A DNA stretch of 64,000 nucleotides from Planococcus sp. ISL-110 (GCF_018613575.1 NZ_JAGGPX010000020.1:58401-122400); one strand, 5' to 3'; shown: positions 16,621 to 26,287, numbered from the stretch's first letter. Notes: a model not told the origin generated them from the letters alone. Numbers and translations: made by a program.

Positions 16621-17270
16621 AAAAGCGTAAGCAGCCATGTAGATTCGACGGGCATAAGACAGACCAGCAGTGTGGTGCTCTTTGCCACGCAGCTGGGTTG
16701 ACTTATGACCCTAGAATCTGGCTGCTGAAGCTGGACAATGAGAAAAGCTGAAGCGCCCGTGTAGCTCTGACGGGCATAAGACAGACCAGCAGTGTGGCGC
16801 TCTTTGCCACGCAGCTGGGTTGACTTATGACCCTAGAATCTGGGCGCTGAAGCTGGACAATGAGAAAAGCGTAAGCAGCCATGTAGATTCGACGGGCATA
16901 AGACAGACCAGCAGTGTGGCGCTCTTTGCCACGCAGCTGGGTTGACTTATGACCCTAGAATCTGGCTGCTGAAGCTGGACAATGAGAAAAGCTGAAGCGC
17001 CCGTGTAGCTCTGACGGGCATAAGACAGACCAGCAGTGTGGCGCTCTTTGCCACGCAGCTGGGTTGACTTATGACCCTAGAATCTGGCTGCTGAAGCTGG
17101 ACAATGAGAAAAGCGTAAGCAGCCATGTAGATTCGACGGGCATAAGACAGACCAGCAGTGTGGTGCTCTTTGCCACGCAGCTGGGTTGACTTATGACCCT
17201 AGAATCTGGCTGCTGAAGCTGGACAATGAGAAAAGCTGAAGCGCCCGTGTAGCTCTGACAGGCAAAAGAC
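16621..17270 (+). repeat. Tandem array of five 122-bp palindromic repeats plus a partial sixth
   Basis: Units start at 16621, 16743, 16865, 16987 and 17109, each exactly 122 bp, with a truncated sixth at 17231-17270. Each unit begins AAAAGC and folds on itself: an outer stem, AGATTC/GAATCT-type and GGG/CCC pairs, ATAAG/CTTAT, and a middle GTGG..CCAC with CAGC..GCTGG. Two outer-stem types alternate: GCAGCC with GGCTGC, and AGCGCCC with GGGCGCT. Unit 4 pairs a GCGCCC left arm with a GGCTGC right arm, as if recombinant. The array lies within the bkd transcript and encodes no protein. Confidence 0.93.
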
Positions 17271-17316
17271 GCTCCCATCGAATAACACGATACCATCAAG
17301 TAAAGGAGGAACTCCC

Positions 17317-18657
17317 TTGGCTATAGAAAATATCAAAATGCCCCAGCTGGGCGAAAGTGTAACAGAAGGAACCATTGAAAAATGGATCGTCCAGCCAGGC
17401 GATCACGTGAATAAATACGATCCGCTCGCTGAAGTCAATACGGATAAAGTGACTGCGGAAGTCCCTTCATCGTTTACTGGGACAATCAAGGAATTGGTCG
17501 CTTCAGAAGGTGAGACTTTGGCAGTCGGCGAAATCGTCTGCACCATCGAAACAGAAGGCGGCGACGCTGCACCTGTAGAAGAAGCAAAACCTGCCAGTGG
17601 AGACAAAGCGACAGAAATGCCGGCAGCAGGCTCAAAGCCGACCGGAAAGTTGGAAGGGACGGAAGGGTCTTCCCAGCCTATTAAACCGTCGGGATCGAAA
17701 GGCCGTTACTCGCCTGCAGTACTCCGCTTAGCTCAGGATAACGACATCGACTTGGCTCAAGTGGAAGGGTCAGGAAACGAGGGGCGCATTACCCGCAAGG
17801 ATTTGATGCAGCTGATTGATAGCGGCAATATCCCGAAAGCGGGAGATGCTCCGGCAGCCCAAGCCCAGGCTCCACAGCAGGAACAGCCAGCAACGCAAAC
17901 CGCACCTGCGCAAGAAGCGCCGAAAGCCGCTGCTGCACCGATTGAAAGTGCTCCTGGGGACATTGAAATTCCGGTCAGTGGTGTCCGCAAAGCGATTGCT
18001 GCGAATATGCTGAAGAGCAAACACGAAGCGCCGCATGCATGGATGATGATCGAAGTGGACGTAACTAATCTTGTTCAATACCGTGATTCCATCAAAGGCG
18101 AATTCAAGAAAAAAGAAGGCTTCAATATCACGTATTTCGCTTTCTTCGTCAAAGCTGTTTCACAGGCTTTAAAAGAATTCCCAATGATGAACTCCATGTG
18201 GGCTGGAGACAAGATCATCCAGAAAAAGGACATTAATATTTCCATCGCTGTTGCTTCAGACAGTGCCTTGTTTGTGCCGGTCATCAAAAATTCTGATGAG
18301 AAATCGGTTAAAGGCATTGGCAAAGAAGTGAATGAACTGGCGCTCAAAGCACGTTCAGGCAAACTGAAATCTGCGGATATGCAGGGTGGAACGTTTACGG
18401 TCAACAACACCGGGTCGTTCGGTTCTGTCCAGTCGATGGGCATCATTAACCATCCACAGGCAGCTATTATGCAGGTAGAGTCGATTGTCAAACGTCCAGT
18501 CATCATGAATAACGGCATGATTGCTGCCCGCGATATGGTCAACCTTTGCCTATCGCTCGATCACCGCGTTCTTGACGGCCTTGTCTGTGGACAATTCCTG
18601 GCTCGCGTCAAAGAAATATTAGAAAATATGTCAAAAGAAAATACATCTGTTTATTAA
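17317..18657 (+). CDS. bkdB: Branched-chain 2-oxoacid dehydrogenase E2 (lipoyl acyltransferase)
   Basis: A 446-residue protein. The N-terminal lipoyl domain (1-77) has K44 in NTDKVTAEVPS as the lipoylation site. A linker leads to the peripheral subunit-binding domain (SPAVLRLAQDNDIDLAQVEG). A long Ala/Pro/Gln-rich linker (about 178-208) precedes the catalytic core, which ends in the active-site motif SLDHRVLDG. It forms the core of the Bkd complex and passes acyl groups to CoA. The TTG start follows AAAGGAGG by 7-8 nt. The intact RBS suggests normal expression despite the repeat array upstream. Confidence 0.95.
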   Translation: MAIENIKMPQLGESVTEGTIEKWIVQPGDHVNKYDPLAEVNTDKVTAEVPSSFTGTIKELVASEGETLAVGEIVCTIETEGGDAAPVEEAKPASGDKATEMPAAGSKPTGKLEGTEGSSQPIKPSGSKGRYSPAVLRLAQDNDIDLAQVEGSGNEGRITRKDLMQLIDSGNIPKAGDAPAAQAQAPQQEQPATQTAPAQEAPKAAAAPIESAPGDIEIPVSGVRKAIAANMLKSKHEAPHAWMMIEVDVTNLVQYRDSIKGEFKKKEGFNITYFAFFVKAVSQALKEFPMMNSMWAGDKIIQKKDINISIAVASDSALFVPVIKNSDEKSVKGIGKEVNELALKARSGKLKSADMQGGTFTVNNTGSFGSVQSMGIINHPQAAIMQVESIVKRPVIMNNGMIAARDMVNLCLSLDHRVLDGLVCGQFLARVKEILENMSKENTSVY

Positions 18658-18660
18658 AAA

Positions 18661-18696
18661 AAGCTTGGAGTCTCTGGACTCCAAGCTTTTTTTTCT
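18661..18696 (+). terminator. Intrinsic terminator after bkdB
   Basis: A 12-bp stem AAGCTTGGAGTC (18661-18672) with GACTCCAAGCTT (18677-18688), tetraloop and eight T residues. It closes the bkd operon and is the strongest single terminator in this half of the window. Confidence 0.92.
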
Positions 18697-18755
18697 TTAA
18701 TGTCGGCGTCCAGTCATGTAAAATGAAGATAGATAGCCTTTGAGGAGGGAATAGT

Positions 18756-20450
18756 TTGACAATCGAGTCGATGAAAAAAACGAAATTTCCAACGCGTATA
18801 TACAGTGAATGGCAGCAAGCCGCTGAAAAAGCGATTAAAGGCAAGCCTTTTGAAGCAACTTTGAAAACGCCTACAATTGAAGACGTGACCCTTGAACCTT
18901 TATATACCAAAAACATGCTTGATCAATTGGGTAGCTATGTACCGGCACAAGTGGCCGCAATACAGCATGGCAAGCATCAGCCGAGCTGGCTTGTTTCCCA
19001 GGAAGTGATGGCGGATTCCGCACAGGAATATCTGGCATTGATGAAAGACGACATTCTCCGTGGAAATGAAACCGTTGTCTATAAGGAATTCCGTAAATTC
19101 CAATGGACAGACGAGCAATTGAGTGAACTGGCCGGACTGATTGTCCAATACCCTCTTTACTTTAAATTGATCGGTGAAGACCGGAACATTTTGCGGGTTT
19201 TCGATTTTGTATCTCCAGATCAGCTTTCACAGGTTCAAGGCGTCATCTTCTCTGAAGAAGCGATAGAAGCACCGGAAAACGTCCGTACCCAATTAGTGGA
19301 TACTATTCCCATCCATCATGCAGGAGGGACGGCCGTACACGAACTCGGAGTCGCACTCAGCATCTTATCAGAACGGATGGCAGATGCCGATTTTTTGAAG
19401 ACCGCTAAAAACACCTGGATCCGCTTTGCGGTAGATACCCAATTTTTCCAGGAAATCGCTAAACTGCGCGCGTTCCGTGTATTATGGCAAGCCTTCAGTT
19501 CTGCTTTCGGAGAAGAAGCACCTACGATTCCGCTGTTTACGGAAACTTCAGTCCGCTCTTATTCGAAACTGGATCCTTACGTGAATTTATTGCGTGCAGG
19601 AAATTCAACATTTGCGGCAGTCCTCGGCGGGACCGATGCGCATACCGTACACCCGCATGACTTTTTGACCGAACCAGACCTATCGAGCCGGCGCATTGCC
19701 CGCAACGTCCAGCTGGTCATCAAAGAAGAAGCGCATGTGTCCCATGTGGTCGATCCGTCAGCAGGTTCTTACTTTATCGAGACCTTGACGAAGGAATACG
19801 TGGATGCTGCATGGAGCTACTTTCTGGAAATTGAAGAGGCAGGAGGCTATTCCGAAGTCGTCAAATCGGGCTGGCTGACAGATGATATTCAAGCCAAATG
19901 GATCGAGCGGGAAAACAACGTGGCAACGCGCAAACAATCGCTGATCGGCACCAACATTTACGCGAATCCACAAGAACCGGTCAAAGACGCGAAAATCGAC
20001 GATGGCCATTTGGAATACATGACTGCCAAACGGTTGGCGACCCCTTTTGAAAATCTTCGCGCACAAAGCAAAGTGACAGGCTTGAAATCAGCAATCGTCC
20101 TGATTGAGCCATTGAATAAGACTAAAGCGCAAGCCGATTTCGTTTCCGGATTCCTGGCGGTTGGCGGAATCGAACCACTGGTTAGTCTGCATTTGGCGAC
20201 TGCCGAAGAAATCAACCAATTCCTTGCTGAGGAAAAGATTGGTTATGCGGTTCTGTGCGGATCGAAAGAAGCTGTTGCAGCTGTCGTGCCTGGTTTGAAC
20301 ACGCAAGCCAGCATCGATCTCGCAGGCAAATACCCAAAAGAACAACTTTCTGAATGGATGGAATTTGGCATCAACGACACAATATATTCCGGCAAGCATA
20401 TAACTGCAAAACTCGAGAAGATTCTCGCTCTAGGAAAGGAGGCGCTATAA
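18756..20450 (+). CDS. mutA: Methylmalonyl-CoA mutase small (non-catalytic) subunit
   Basis: A 564-residue homologue of the mutase barrel (FPTRIYSEWQQAAEKAIKG, HHAGGTAVHELGVALS, HVVDPSAGSYFIE). Its C-terminal Rossmann-like region lacks the DxHxxG cobalamin motif, as expected for MutA. It pairs with MutB to isomerise methylmalonyl-CoA and succinyl-CoA. The TTG start follows GAGGAGGGA. The stop is directly followed by the mutB ATG, so the two are translated as a pair. Confidence 0.92.
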   Translation: MTIESMKKTKFPTRIYSEWQQAAEKAIKGKPFEATLKTPTIEDVTLEPLYTKNMLDQLGSYVPAQVAAIQHGKHQPSWLVSQEVMADSAQEYLALMKDDILRGNETVVYKEFRKFQWTDEQLSELAGLIVQYPLYFKLIGEDRNILRVFDFVSPDQLSQVQGVIFSEEAIEAPENVRTQLVDTIPIHHAGGTAVHELGVALSILSERMADADFLKTAKNTWIRFAVDTQFFQEIAKLRAFRVLWQAFSSAFGEEAPTIPLFTETSVRSYSKLDPYVNLLRAGNSTFAAVLGGTDAHTVHPHDFLTEPDLSSRRIARNVQLVIKEEAHVSHVVDPSAGSYFIETLTKEYVDAAWSYFLEIEEAGGYSEVVKSGWLTDDIQAKWIERENNVATRKQSLIGTNIYANPQEPVKDAKIDDGHLEYMTAKRLATPFENLRAQSKVTGLKSAIVLIEPLNKTKAQADFVSGFLAVGGIEPLVSLHLATAEEINQFLAEEKIGYAVLCGSKEAVAAVVPGLNTQASIDLAGKYPKEQLSEWMEFGINDTIYSGKHITAKLEKILALGKEAL

Positions 20451-22598
20451 ATGGCTAAACCCGATTTTTCCAAAGTCACGCTCGATGAGTTAGCCGTTGC
20501 TGCTCAAGCGGTTAAACAGCAAAGCGCCTTTACGACGAATGAAGGTATCGACATCAAACCGGTATACACGCAGCAGGACATAGATTTTTTGGAAGAAAGC
20601 ATGCCTGGATTTGCGCCCAATGTCCGAGGGCCCTATCCGACCATGTACGTTTCGCGTCCATGGACCGTGCGCCAGTATGCCGGATTCTCGACAGCGGAAG
20701 AAAGCAATGCCTTTTATCGACGCAATTTAGCGATGGGTCAAAAAGGCTTATCGGTCGCCTTTGACCTGGCGACGCACCGCGGCTATGACTCGGATCATGA
20801 GCGCGTGGTCGGGGATGTGGGGAAAGCCGGCGTTGCCATTGACAGCGTTGAAGACATGAAAATCCTGTTTGACGGCATTCCGCTGGACCAGATGTCAGTA
20901 TCGATGACCATGAACGGCGCGGTAGTGCCGATTATGGCGTTCTTCATTGTGGCAGCCGAAGAACAGGGCGTTCTGCCTGACCAACTGGCGGGAACGATCC
21001 AAAATGACATTTTAAAAGAATACATGGTGCGCAATACGTATATTTATCCACCGGCGATGTCCATGCAGATCATCGCGGATATCTTCAAATACACATCTGA
21101 CCACATGCCGAAATTCAATTCGATTTCCATTTCAGGCTATCATATCCAGGAAGCAGGAGCGACAGCGGACCTTGAGTTGGCCTATACGCTGGCAGATGGA
21201 CTTGAATACGTCCGCACTGGACTGGCCGCGGGCATCGACATCGATCATTTTGCCCCGCGCCTGTCGTTTTTCTGGGGCGTCGGCATGAATTACTTTATGG
21301 AAGTGGCAAAAATGCGTGCCGGACGTGAAATCTGGGCAAAAATGATGAAAACCTTCGATCCGAAAAATGATAAAGCCTTGGCGCTGCGGACACATTCCCA
21401 AACCTCAGGCTGGAGTTTGACTGAGCAGGATCCATTCAACAACGTCACCCGTACTTTGATTGAAGCAAATGCGGCGGCTATGGGGCATACCCAATCGCTT
21501 CATACCAACGCACTCGACGAAGCAATCGCGTTGCCGACAGATTTTTCTGCACGGATTGCCCGCAATACGCAATTATTCCTGCAGGAAGAAACCATGATGA
21601 CTAATGTCATCGATCCCTGGGGTGGTTCATATTATGTGGAATCACTGACCAAGGAATTGATGGAAAAAGCATGGGATTTGATTGAAGAAGTGGAAGAACT
21701 GGGTGGGATGGCAAAAGCCATTGAAACCGGTTTGCCGAAAATGCGCATCGAGGAAGCGGCTGCGAAAAAGCAGGCACAAATTGATTCTAATGAAGAAGTG
21801 ATCATTGGGGTTAACCGCTATCGTCTTGACCAGGAAGATCCGATCGATATCCTAAACATTGATAATACGATGGTCCGCAAAACCCAAATTGAACGGCTGG
21901 ACCGCATGAAAGCCGAACGCGACAGCGAAAAAGTGGCGGCGGCATTGGAAGCCTTGGCAGAAGCTGCGAAAAGCGGCGAAGACAATATTTTGGCCTGTGC
22001 CATCGAAGCGGCGCGGCACCGGGCATCACTTGGTGAAATCTCCGATGCGATCGAGAAAGCATCCGGAAGACATAAGGCGGTGATTCGTTCAGTGAGCGGA
22101 GTGTACAGCTCGAACTTCTCAAACCAGCAGGAAATGGAAATTGTCAAAGAAATGACGGAAGACTTTATTGAAAACGAAGGGCGCCGTCCGCGTATCCTGA
22201 TCGCCAAAATGGGGCAGGATGGACACGACCGCGGAGCGAAAGTCATCGCCACAGCATTTGCTGATTTGGGCTTTGATGTCGATATTGGTCCGTTGTTCCA
22301 GACACCGGCGGAAACGGCTCAACAGGCAGCAGAAAATGACGTCCATGTGATCGGAGTCAGCTCGCTGGCAGCAGGGCATATGACATTGGTGCCGGATCTT
22401 AAGGCAGAGCTTGCGAAAATTGGCCGGGAAGATATTCTCATCGTGGTCGGCGGCGTCATTCCGGCACAGGATTACGAATTCCTGCGCAATAACGGTGCCA
22501 GTGCGATTTTTGGTCCTGGCACGGTAATCCCGGTAGCGGCACAAAAAGTCATTGAAGAAATCTATGTGCGCCTTGGTTATGAGGAAGTGGCAGACTGA
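20451..22598 (+). CDS. mutB: Methylmalonyl-CoA mutase large (catalytic) subunit
   Basis: A 715-residue adenosylcobalamin-dependent mutase. The TIM barrel has [20 protein letters not shown] and [12 protein letters not shown]. The C-terminal B12 domain has [18 protein letters not shown], containing the cobalt-ligating His of DGHDRG, and ends [12 protein letters not shown]. With MutA, Mce and a carboxylase it takes propionyl-CoA from Ile and Val into the TCA cycle. Its TGA overlaps the ATG of meaB (ATGA), coupling expression of the enzyme with its chaperone. Confidence 0.96.
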   Translation: MAKPDFSKVTLDELAVAAQAVKQQSAFTTNEGIDIKPVYTQQDIDFLEESMPGFAPNVRGPYPTMYVSRPWTVRQYAGFSTAEESNAFYRRNLAMGQKGLSVAFDLATHRGYDSDHERVVGDVGKAGVAIDSVEDMKILFDGIPLDQMSVSMTMNGAVVPIMAFFIVAAEEQGVLPDQLAGTIQNDILKEYMVRNTYIYPPAMSMQIIADIFKYTSDHMPKFNSISISGYHIQEAGATADLELAYTLADGLEYVRTGLAAGIDIDHFAPRLSFFWGVGMNYFMEVAKMRAGREIWAKMMKTFDPKNDKALALRTHSQTSGWSLTEQDPFNNVTRTLIEANAAAMGHTQSLHTNALDEAIALPTDFSARIARNTQLFLQEETMMTNVIDPWGGSYYVESLTKELMEKAWDLIEEVEELGGMAKAIETGLPKMRIEEAAAKKQAQIDSNEEVIIGVNRYRLDQEDPIDILNIDNTMVRKTQIERLDRMKAERDSEKVAAALEALAEAAKSGEDNILACAIEAARHRASLGEISDAIEKASGRHKAVIRSVSGVYSSNFSNQQEMEIVKEMTEDFIENEGRRPRILIAKMGQDGHDRGAKVIATAFADLGFDVDIGPLFQTPAETAQQAAENDVHVIGVSSLAAGHMTLVPDLKAELAKIGREDILIVVGGVIPAQDYEFLRNNGASAIFGPGTVIPVAAQKVIEEIYVRLGYEEVAD

Positions 22599-23665
22599 TG
22601 AGCCGCGAAAAAAACTCCAGGCGCGTAATGGAGGGCGTTCATGAAAAACATGACGGCATGAAGGCCCTGCCACGGAAAAAATTCAAGAAGCCGGCTGCTG
22701 AAACCTTGGACATCCAGAGCATTGCCGCAGGAGTCCGGAGCGGATCGCGCCTGTATCTTGGGAAAGCGATCACTTTACTGGAAAGTTCAAATCCCGAACA
22801 TAAACAGAATGGCCAGGAATTGCTGAACCAATTGCTGCCGTTCACCGGCAACAGCATCCGCATCGGTATCACCGGTGTGCCGGGAGCGGGGAAAAGCACG
22901 TTTATCGAAACCTTCGGCGAAACGCTGACTGGGCTTGGGCACCGGGTTGCCGTTCTGGCGATCGATCCGAGTTCGTCGCTTACCGGCGGCAGCATTCTCG
23001 GGGACAAGACCCGAATGGAGGAACTTGCGCGCAACCCGGAAGCGTTTATCCGCCCTTCGCCTACGGCAGGTACGCTCGGCGGTGTCCATAAAAAGACGCG
23101 CGAAACGATGCTGCTGTGTGAAGCAGCAGGATACGATGTCATTTTGGTGGAGACGGTCGGCGTCGGCCAAAGTGAAACGCTGGTACGGGGCATGGTCGAC
23201 ATGTTCCTGCTGCTGGTATTGACTGGTGCAGGAGATGAACTGCAGGGCATGAAAAAAGGGATCCTCGAACTGGCAGATGCCATTGTTGTACACAAAGCGG
23301 ACGGAGAAAATGCCCGCCTGGCGAAAAAGACGGTTGCGGAATACAAGCAGATGCTGCATTTTCTACAGCCGGCAACTGAAGGCTGGACAACCCGGCCGGT
23401 TGCCGTCTCTTCTCTTGAAAACATTGGCATCCCGGATATTTGGGAAATGGTGCAGGAATTTGAAACAATGGTGAAAAGCAGCAGCTACTGGAAAAGACGC
23501 CGACAGGAACAGACCAAAGACTGGTTCCGTTCAATGATTACGGATGAACTGCATAGCCGCTTTTTTGATGATGCCGATCGCCGGCAACTGGTCAGGGTCC
23601 TGGAAAAACAGGTGTTGGATGACGAACTCACTGTGGCACAGGCAATCGCCCGCCTTTTTGAGTAA
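22598..23665 (+). CDS. meaB: MeaB/ArgK-type G3E GTPase chaperone of methylmalonyl-CoA mutase
   Basis: A 355-residue P-loop GTPase. The nucleotide site is GITGVPGAGKSTFIE, the switch region AIDPSSSLTGGSILGDKTRM, the Walker B-like VETVGVGQSE, and the base-recognition motif VVHKADGEN takes the NKxD place. The family guards and reloads the B12 cofactor of the mutase. Its position as last gene of mutA-mutB-meaB, with a 1-base overlap of start and stop, confirms the assignment over generic ArgK. Confidence 0.93.
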   Translation: MSREKNSRRVMEGVHEKHDGMKALPRKKFKKPAAETLDIQSIAAGVRSGSRLYLGKAITLLESSNPEHKQNGQELLNQLLPFTGNSIRIGITGVPGAGKSTFIETFGETLTGLGHRVAVLAIDPSSSLTGGSILGDKTRMEELARNPEAFIRPSPTAGTLGGVHKKTRETMLLCEAAGYDVILVETVGVGQSETLVRGMVDMFLLLVLTGAGDELQGMKKGILELADAIVVHKADGENARLAKKTVAEYKQMLHFLQPATEGWTTRPVAVSSLENIGIPDIWEMVQEFETMVKSSSYWKRRRQEQTKDWFRSMITDELHSRFFDDADRRQLVRVLEKQVLDDELTVAQAIARLFE

Positions 23666-23730
23666 GCTTTTTTGCAAGTCCGTGGAACACCTGCTATGAT
23701 TAAGAAAGCACGTATAAGGAGTGATATTTG

Positions 23731-24171
23731 ATGAGCATGGATTTTAACTTCCTAATGAACGATATAGCTACACAAGCCCGCCAGGAATTGATTGACGGTG
23801 GATATACACAACTTGAAACAGCTGAAGCAGTAAATGAAGCATTTTCTCAAAAAGGCACGAGCCTTGTCATGGTCAACTCGGTATGCGGATGCGCAGGCGG
23901 CATTGCACGCCCAGCTGCATTGCATTCGATCCATTATGACAAACGCCCGGACAACCTGTTCACGGTTTTTGCCGGACAGGACAAAGAAGCAACTGCTCAA
24001 GCACGCGCAATTTTTGGTGACGACCATTTGCCGTCTTCGCCATCATTCGTCTTTTTAAAAGATGGAAAAATGGTTGATGAAATTGGGCGCCATGAAATCG
24101 AAGGCCATGATCCGATGTCTGTTATCACGCATATTCAAGCAATATTCGAACAGCATTGCGATGAAGTTTAA
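23731..24171 (+). CDS. Bacilliredoxin BrxA/BrxB (YqiW-like)
   Basis: A 146-residue thioredoxin-like protein with the CGC active site in [15 protein letters not shown] (about residues 49-55). Members remove bacillithiol from S-bacillithiolated proteins after oxidative stress. AAGGAG at 23717-23722 sits 8 nt before the chosen ATG; a TTG one codon upstream is less likely. The position matches yqiW of B. subtilis, between the bkd and yqjA regions. Its own terminator follows, and the gap to meaB suggests separate transcription. Confidence 0.9.
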   Translation: MSMDFNFLMNDIATQARQELIDGGYTQLETAEAVNEAFSQKGTSLVMVNSVCGCAGGIARPAALHSIHYDKRPDNLFTVFAGQDKEATAQARAIFGDDHLPSSPSFVFLKDGKMVDEIGRHEIEGHDPMSVITHIQAIFEQHCDEV

Positions 24172-24176
24172 GAAAG

Positions 24177-24202
24177 AATGCCTCTTTTGGGGGCATTTTT
24201 TT
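24177..24202 (+). terminator. Intrinsic terminator after the bacilliredoxin gene
   Basis: AATGCCTC (24177-24184) pairs with GGGGCATT, followed by seven T residues ending near 24202. Confidence 0.8.
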
Positions 24203-24225
24203 CATGCCAAAATTTGGAGGGGACA

Positions 24226-25218
24226 ATGAAGCTGAATTTGAAGCCTTATTCGATTGGTTACCGCACGATGAAAACCGCATTGGGCGTCGCGATCGCGATT
24301 TATCTCGCTCAACTGCTGCAGCTCGACTACTATGTATCTGCGGGAATCCTGACCATCCTGTGTATACAACCGACAAAGAAAAAGTCGATTCGGGCAGCTT
24401 TTTCCCGCTTTATCGCCAGTTTGATCGCGATCTTATACGCCTTTATCTTTTTTGAAGGAATCGCTTACCACCCGATCATGATCGGCATCCTCATTGTTCT
24501 TTTTATTCCACTTTTGGTAACATTGAGGTTCCAGGACGGTTTTGTATCAAGTTCCGTTATCCTGCTGCATCTGTATGATGCCAAAAACTTGAATTTTGAT
24601 TTGCTCGTCAATGAATTGATTTTGATGCTGGTAGGATTCGGCACGGCGCTGGCAGTCAATATGTACATGCCAAGCATCGAGAAAAAGCTGGCAAACTACC
24701 GCCATGAAATTGAAAATTTGTATGCGTCCATTTTTCGGGAAATTGCCTTCTATTTGCGCAATAGGGAGTCGGCATGGAGCGGCAAGGAATTGATGGAAGC
24801 CCGGATACTATTGGAAAAAGCCAAAGCACTGGCTTACCAGGATGTTGAAAATCATATTACCCGCCATGAAAACAAGTACTATCACTATTTTGAAATGCGT
24901 GAACAGCAGCTTGAGATCATCGAACGCATTTTGCCGAAGATTACCGCGTTGCCGGTCATTGTCGACCAGACGGATCTGGTCGCCGATTTTCTGGAAGACT
25001 TATCGGAACATGTTCATTCAGGCAATACGGCGTATCGGTACATTTCGAAACTGGACAAAGTCAAAGAGAATTTTGCTGCCTTGCCTTTGCCCGATCGCCA
25101 CGAAAAATTCCTGGCAATGGCCGAGCTGTACCAGGTCATTCACGAAATGGAATCCTATTTGGAGATCAAACAATCCTACAAAGGATTTCACACAAGAAAA
25201 GAGGAAGAAGCCGTGTAG
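24226..25218 (+). CDS. Aromatic acid exporter/FUSC-like membrane protein (YqjA type)
   Basis: A 330-residue protein. The N-terminal half has about four membrane segments (MKTALGVAIAIYLAQLL, YVSAGILTILCIQ, LIAILYAFIFFEGIAY, ELILMLVGFGTALAVNM). The C-terminal half is cytoplasmic, helical and charged. This is the DUF939/ArAE_1-type arrangement of B. subtilis YqjA; the substrate is unknown. ATG 24226 follows TTTGGAGGGG. The TAG stop at 25216-25218 lies inside the first unit of the hairpin repeat array, so the natural C-terminus (ending RKEEEAV) may have been changed by repeat insertion. Confidence 0.82.
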   Translation: MKLNLKPYSIGYRTMKTALGVAIAIYLAQLLQLDYYVSAGILTILCIQPTKKKSIRAAFSRFIASLIAILYAFIFFEGIAYHPIMIGILIVLFIPLLVTLRFQDGFVSSSVILLHLYDAKNLNFDLLVNELILMLVGFGTALAVNMYMPSIEKKLANYRHEIENLYASIFREIAFYLRNRESAWSGKELMEARILLEKAKALAYQDVENHITRHENKYYHYFEMREQQLEIIERILPKITALPVIVDQTDLVADFLEDLSEHVHSGNTAYRYISKLDKVKENFAALPLPDRHEKFLAMAELYQVIHEMESYLEIKQSYKGFHTRKEEEAV

Positions 25219-25560
25219 ATTCGACGGGCTTATGACCCTAGAATCTGGCTTCTGGAGTCTGGACAAAAAGAAAGGCGGAAGCGCCCGTGTAGCTCTGCCG
25301 GGCATAAGACAGACCAGCGAAGTGGTGCCTTTTGCCACACAGCTGGGTTGGCTTCTGACCCTAGAATCTGGCTTCTGGAGTCTGGACAAAAAGAAAGGCG
25401 GAAGCGCCCGTGTAGCTCTGCCGGGCATAAGACAGACCAGCGAAGTGGTGCCTTTTGCCACACAGCTGGGTTGGCTTATGACCCAAAGAGCTGGGCGCTG
25501 GAGTCTGGACAAAAAGAAAAGCGGAAGCGCGCGTGTAGCTCTGACGACGCCCGACGGACA
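25203..25560 (+). repeat. Second array of the bkd-type palindromic repeats
   Basis: An internally deleted unit at 25203-25264 keeps only the outer arms (GAAGCC..GGCTTC, AGATTC..GAATCT). Two full 123-bp units follow at 25265-25387 and 25388-25510, then a truncated unit from 25511 to about 25560. The third unit shows a fully paired outer stem, AGCGCCC/GGGCGCT plus AGCTCT/AGAGCT. The second has GCGCCC on the left but GGCTTC on the right, so it is mixed. Sequence and fold match the 16621-17270 array. Confidence 0.9.
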
Positions 25561-25582
25561 TCAAAAAAACTTCCGCATTAAA

Positions 25583-25619
25583 AAAACAGCAGAAGCCCCC
25601 GAGGCTTCTGCTGTTTTTG
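25583..25619. terminator. Bidirectional terminator after the repeat array
   Basis: A 15-bp stem AAAACAGCAGAAGCC (25583-25597) with GGCTTCTGCTGTTTT (25603-25617), followed by T. The mirrored A/T runs let it also end the minus-strand Prli42 transcript. Confidence 0.9.
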
Positions 25620-25627
25620 CTAATCTA

Positions 25628-25723
25628 TTAAATTACAAAGCTTAATCCCATCAATAAACTTGATAACAGCATGATGCCGATCATCGTGTAGACAATAAAC
25701 TTGCGGAAAGCCGCATTTCTCAT
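25628..25723 (-). CDS. prli42: Prli42-like stressosome-associated membrane miniprotein (31 aa)
   Basis: A 31-residue frame: MRNAAFRKFIVYTMIGIM followed by LLSSLLMGLSFVI. A short basic N-terminus leads into one membrane segment, the layout of Prli42, the Listeria miniprotein that tethers the stressosome to the membrane. AAAGGAG precedes the ATG at 10 nt on the minus strand. It lies between the YqjA-type gene and mce and converges on a shared terminator. The family call rests on length, charge pattern and the R-x3-FRK-x-IVYxM start. Confidence 0.72.
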   Translation of the reverse strand: MRNAAFRKFIVYTMIGIMLLSSLLMGLSFVI

Positions 25724-25888
25724 TAGTGGTAAACTCCTTTGTCATTCAGATCTATGTAAAATCATATCATATTTTCGCTGAGAGTTGAAGAGACACGCTG
25801 GCTGTTTTCCAAATATTCGCTAACAACTAGAGTTTTTGACAGTGAATCTGTACAATAAGATAGAAGTCAAAAAAGGAAGTGAAAAAGG

Positions 25889-26287
25889 ATGAAGAAAGTA
25901 GATCATATCGGAATCGCTGTACGGGATCTGAATGCTGTCCTTCCTTACTATACGGATACACTCGGGCTCCCACTGATGAAAATTGAAGAAGTCGAATCGC
26001 AAAAAGTACGCGTCGCATTTATCGATGCCGGCAATGTTAAGCTGGAGCTGTTGGAACCAATGGATAATGAAAGCGCCATCTTCAAATTTCTGGAGAAAAA
26101 AGGTGAAGGCATCCATCATATTGCATTCGGAGTTGTCGATATCGAACAGCGGATGGAAGAGCTGCGTGAAAACGGGGTGCTCCTGCTGAGCGACAAGCCG
26201 AATCCTGGAGCCGGAGGAGCTATGGTGGCATTTTTGCATCCAAAATCATCGAATGGGGTATTATACGAACTTTGTGAAAAAGAGTGA
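25889..26287 (+). CDS. mce: Methylmalonyl-CoA epimerase
   Basis: A 132-residue protein of the vicinal-oxygen-chelate fold. Metal ligands appear in VDHIGIAV (His), HHIAFGV (His) and the C-terminal NGVLYELCE (Glu). It interconverts (R)- and (S)-methylmalonyl-CoA between the carboxylase and the mutase. AAGTGAAAAAGG precedes the ATG. Its stop overlaps the region of the carboxyltransferase start, and mutA-mutB-meaB lies just upstream, which completes the methylmalonyl branch. Confidence 0.92.
   Translation: MKKVDHIGIAVRDLNAVLPYYTDTLGLPLMKIEEVESQKVRVAFIDAGNVKLELLEPMDNESAIFKFLEKKGEGIHHIAFGVVDIEQRMEELRENGVLLLSDKPNPGAGGAMVAFLHPKSSNGVLYELCEKE

Noticed and set aside
16621..17270. Tandem 122-bp repeats considered as a CRISPR array
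   Set aside because: Units are contiguous with no unique spacers, far longer than CRISPR repeats, and no cas genes are near.
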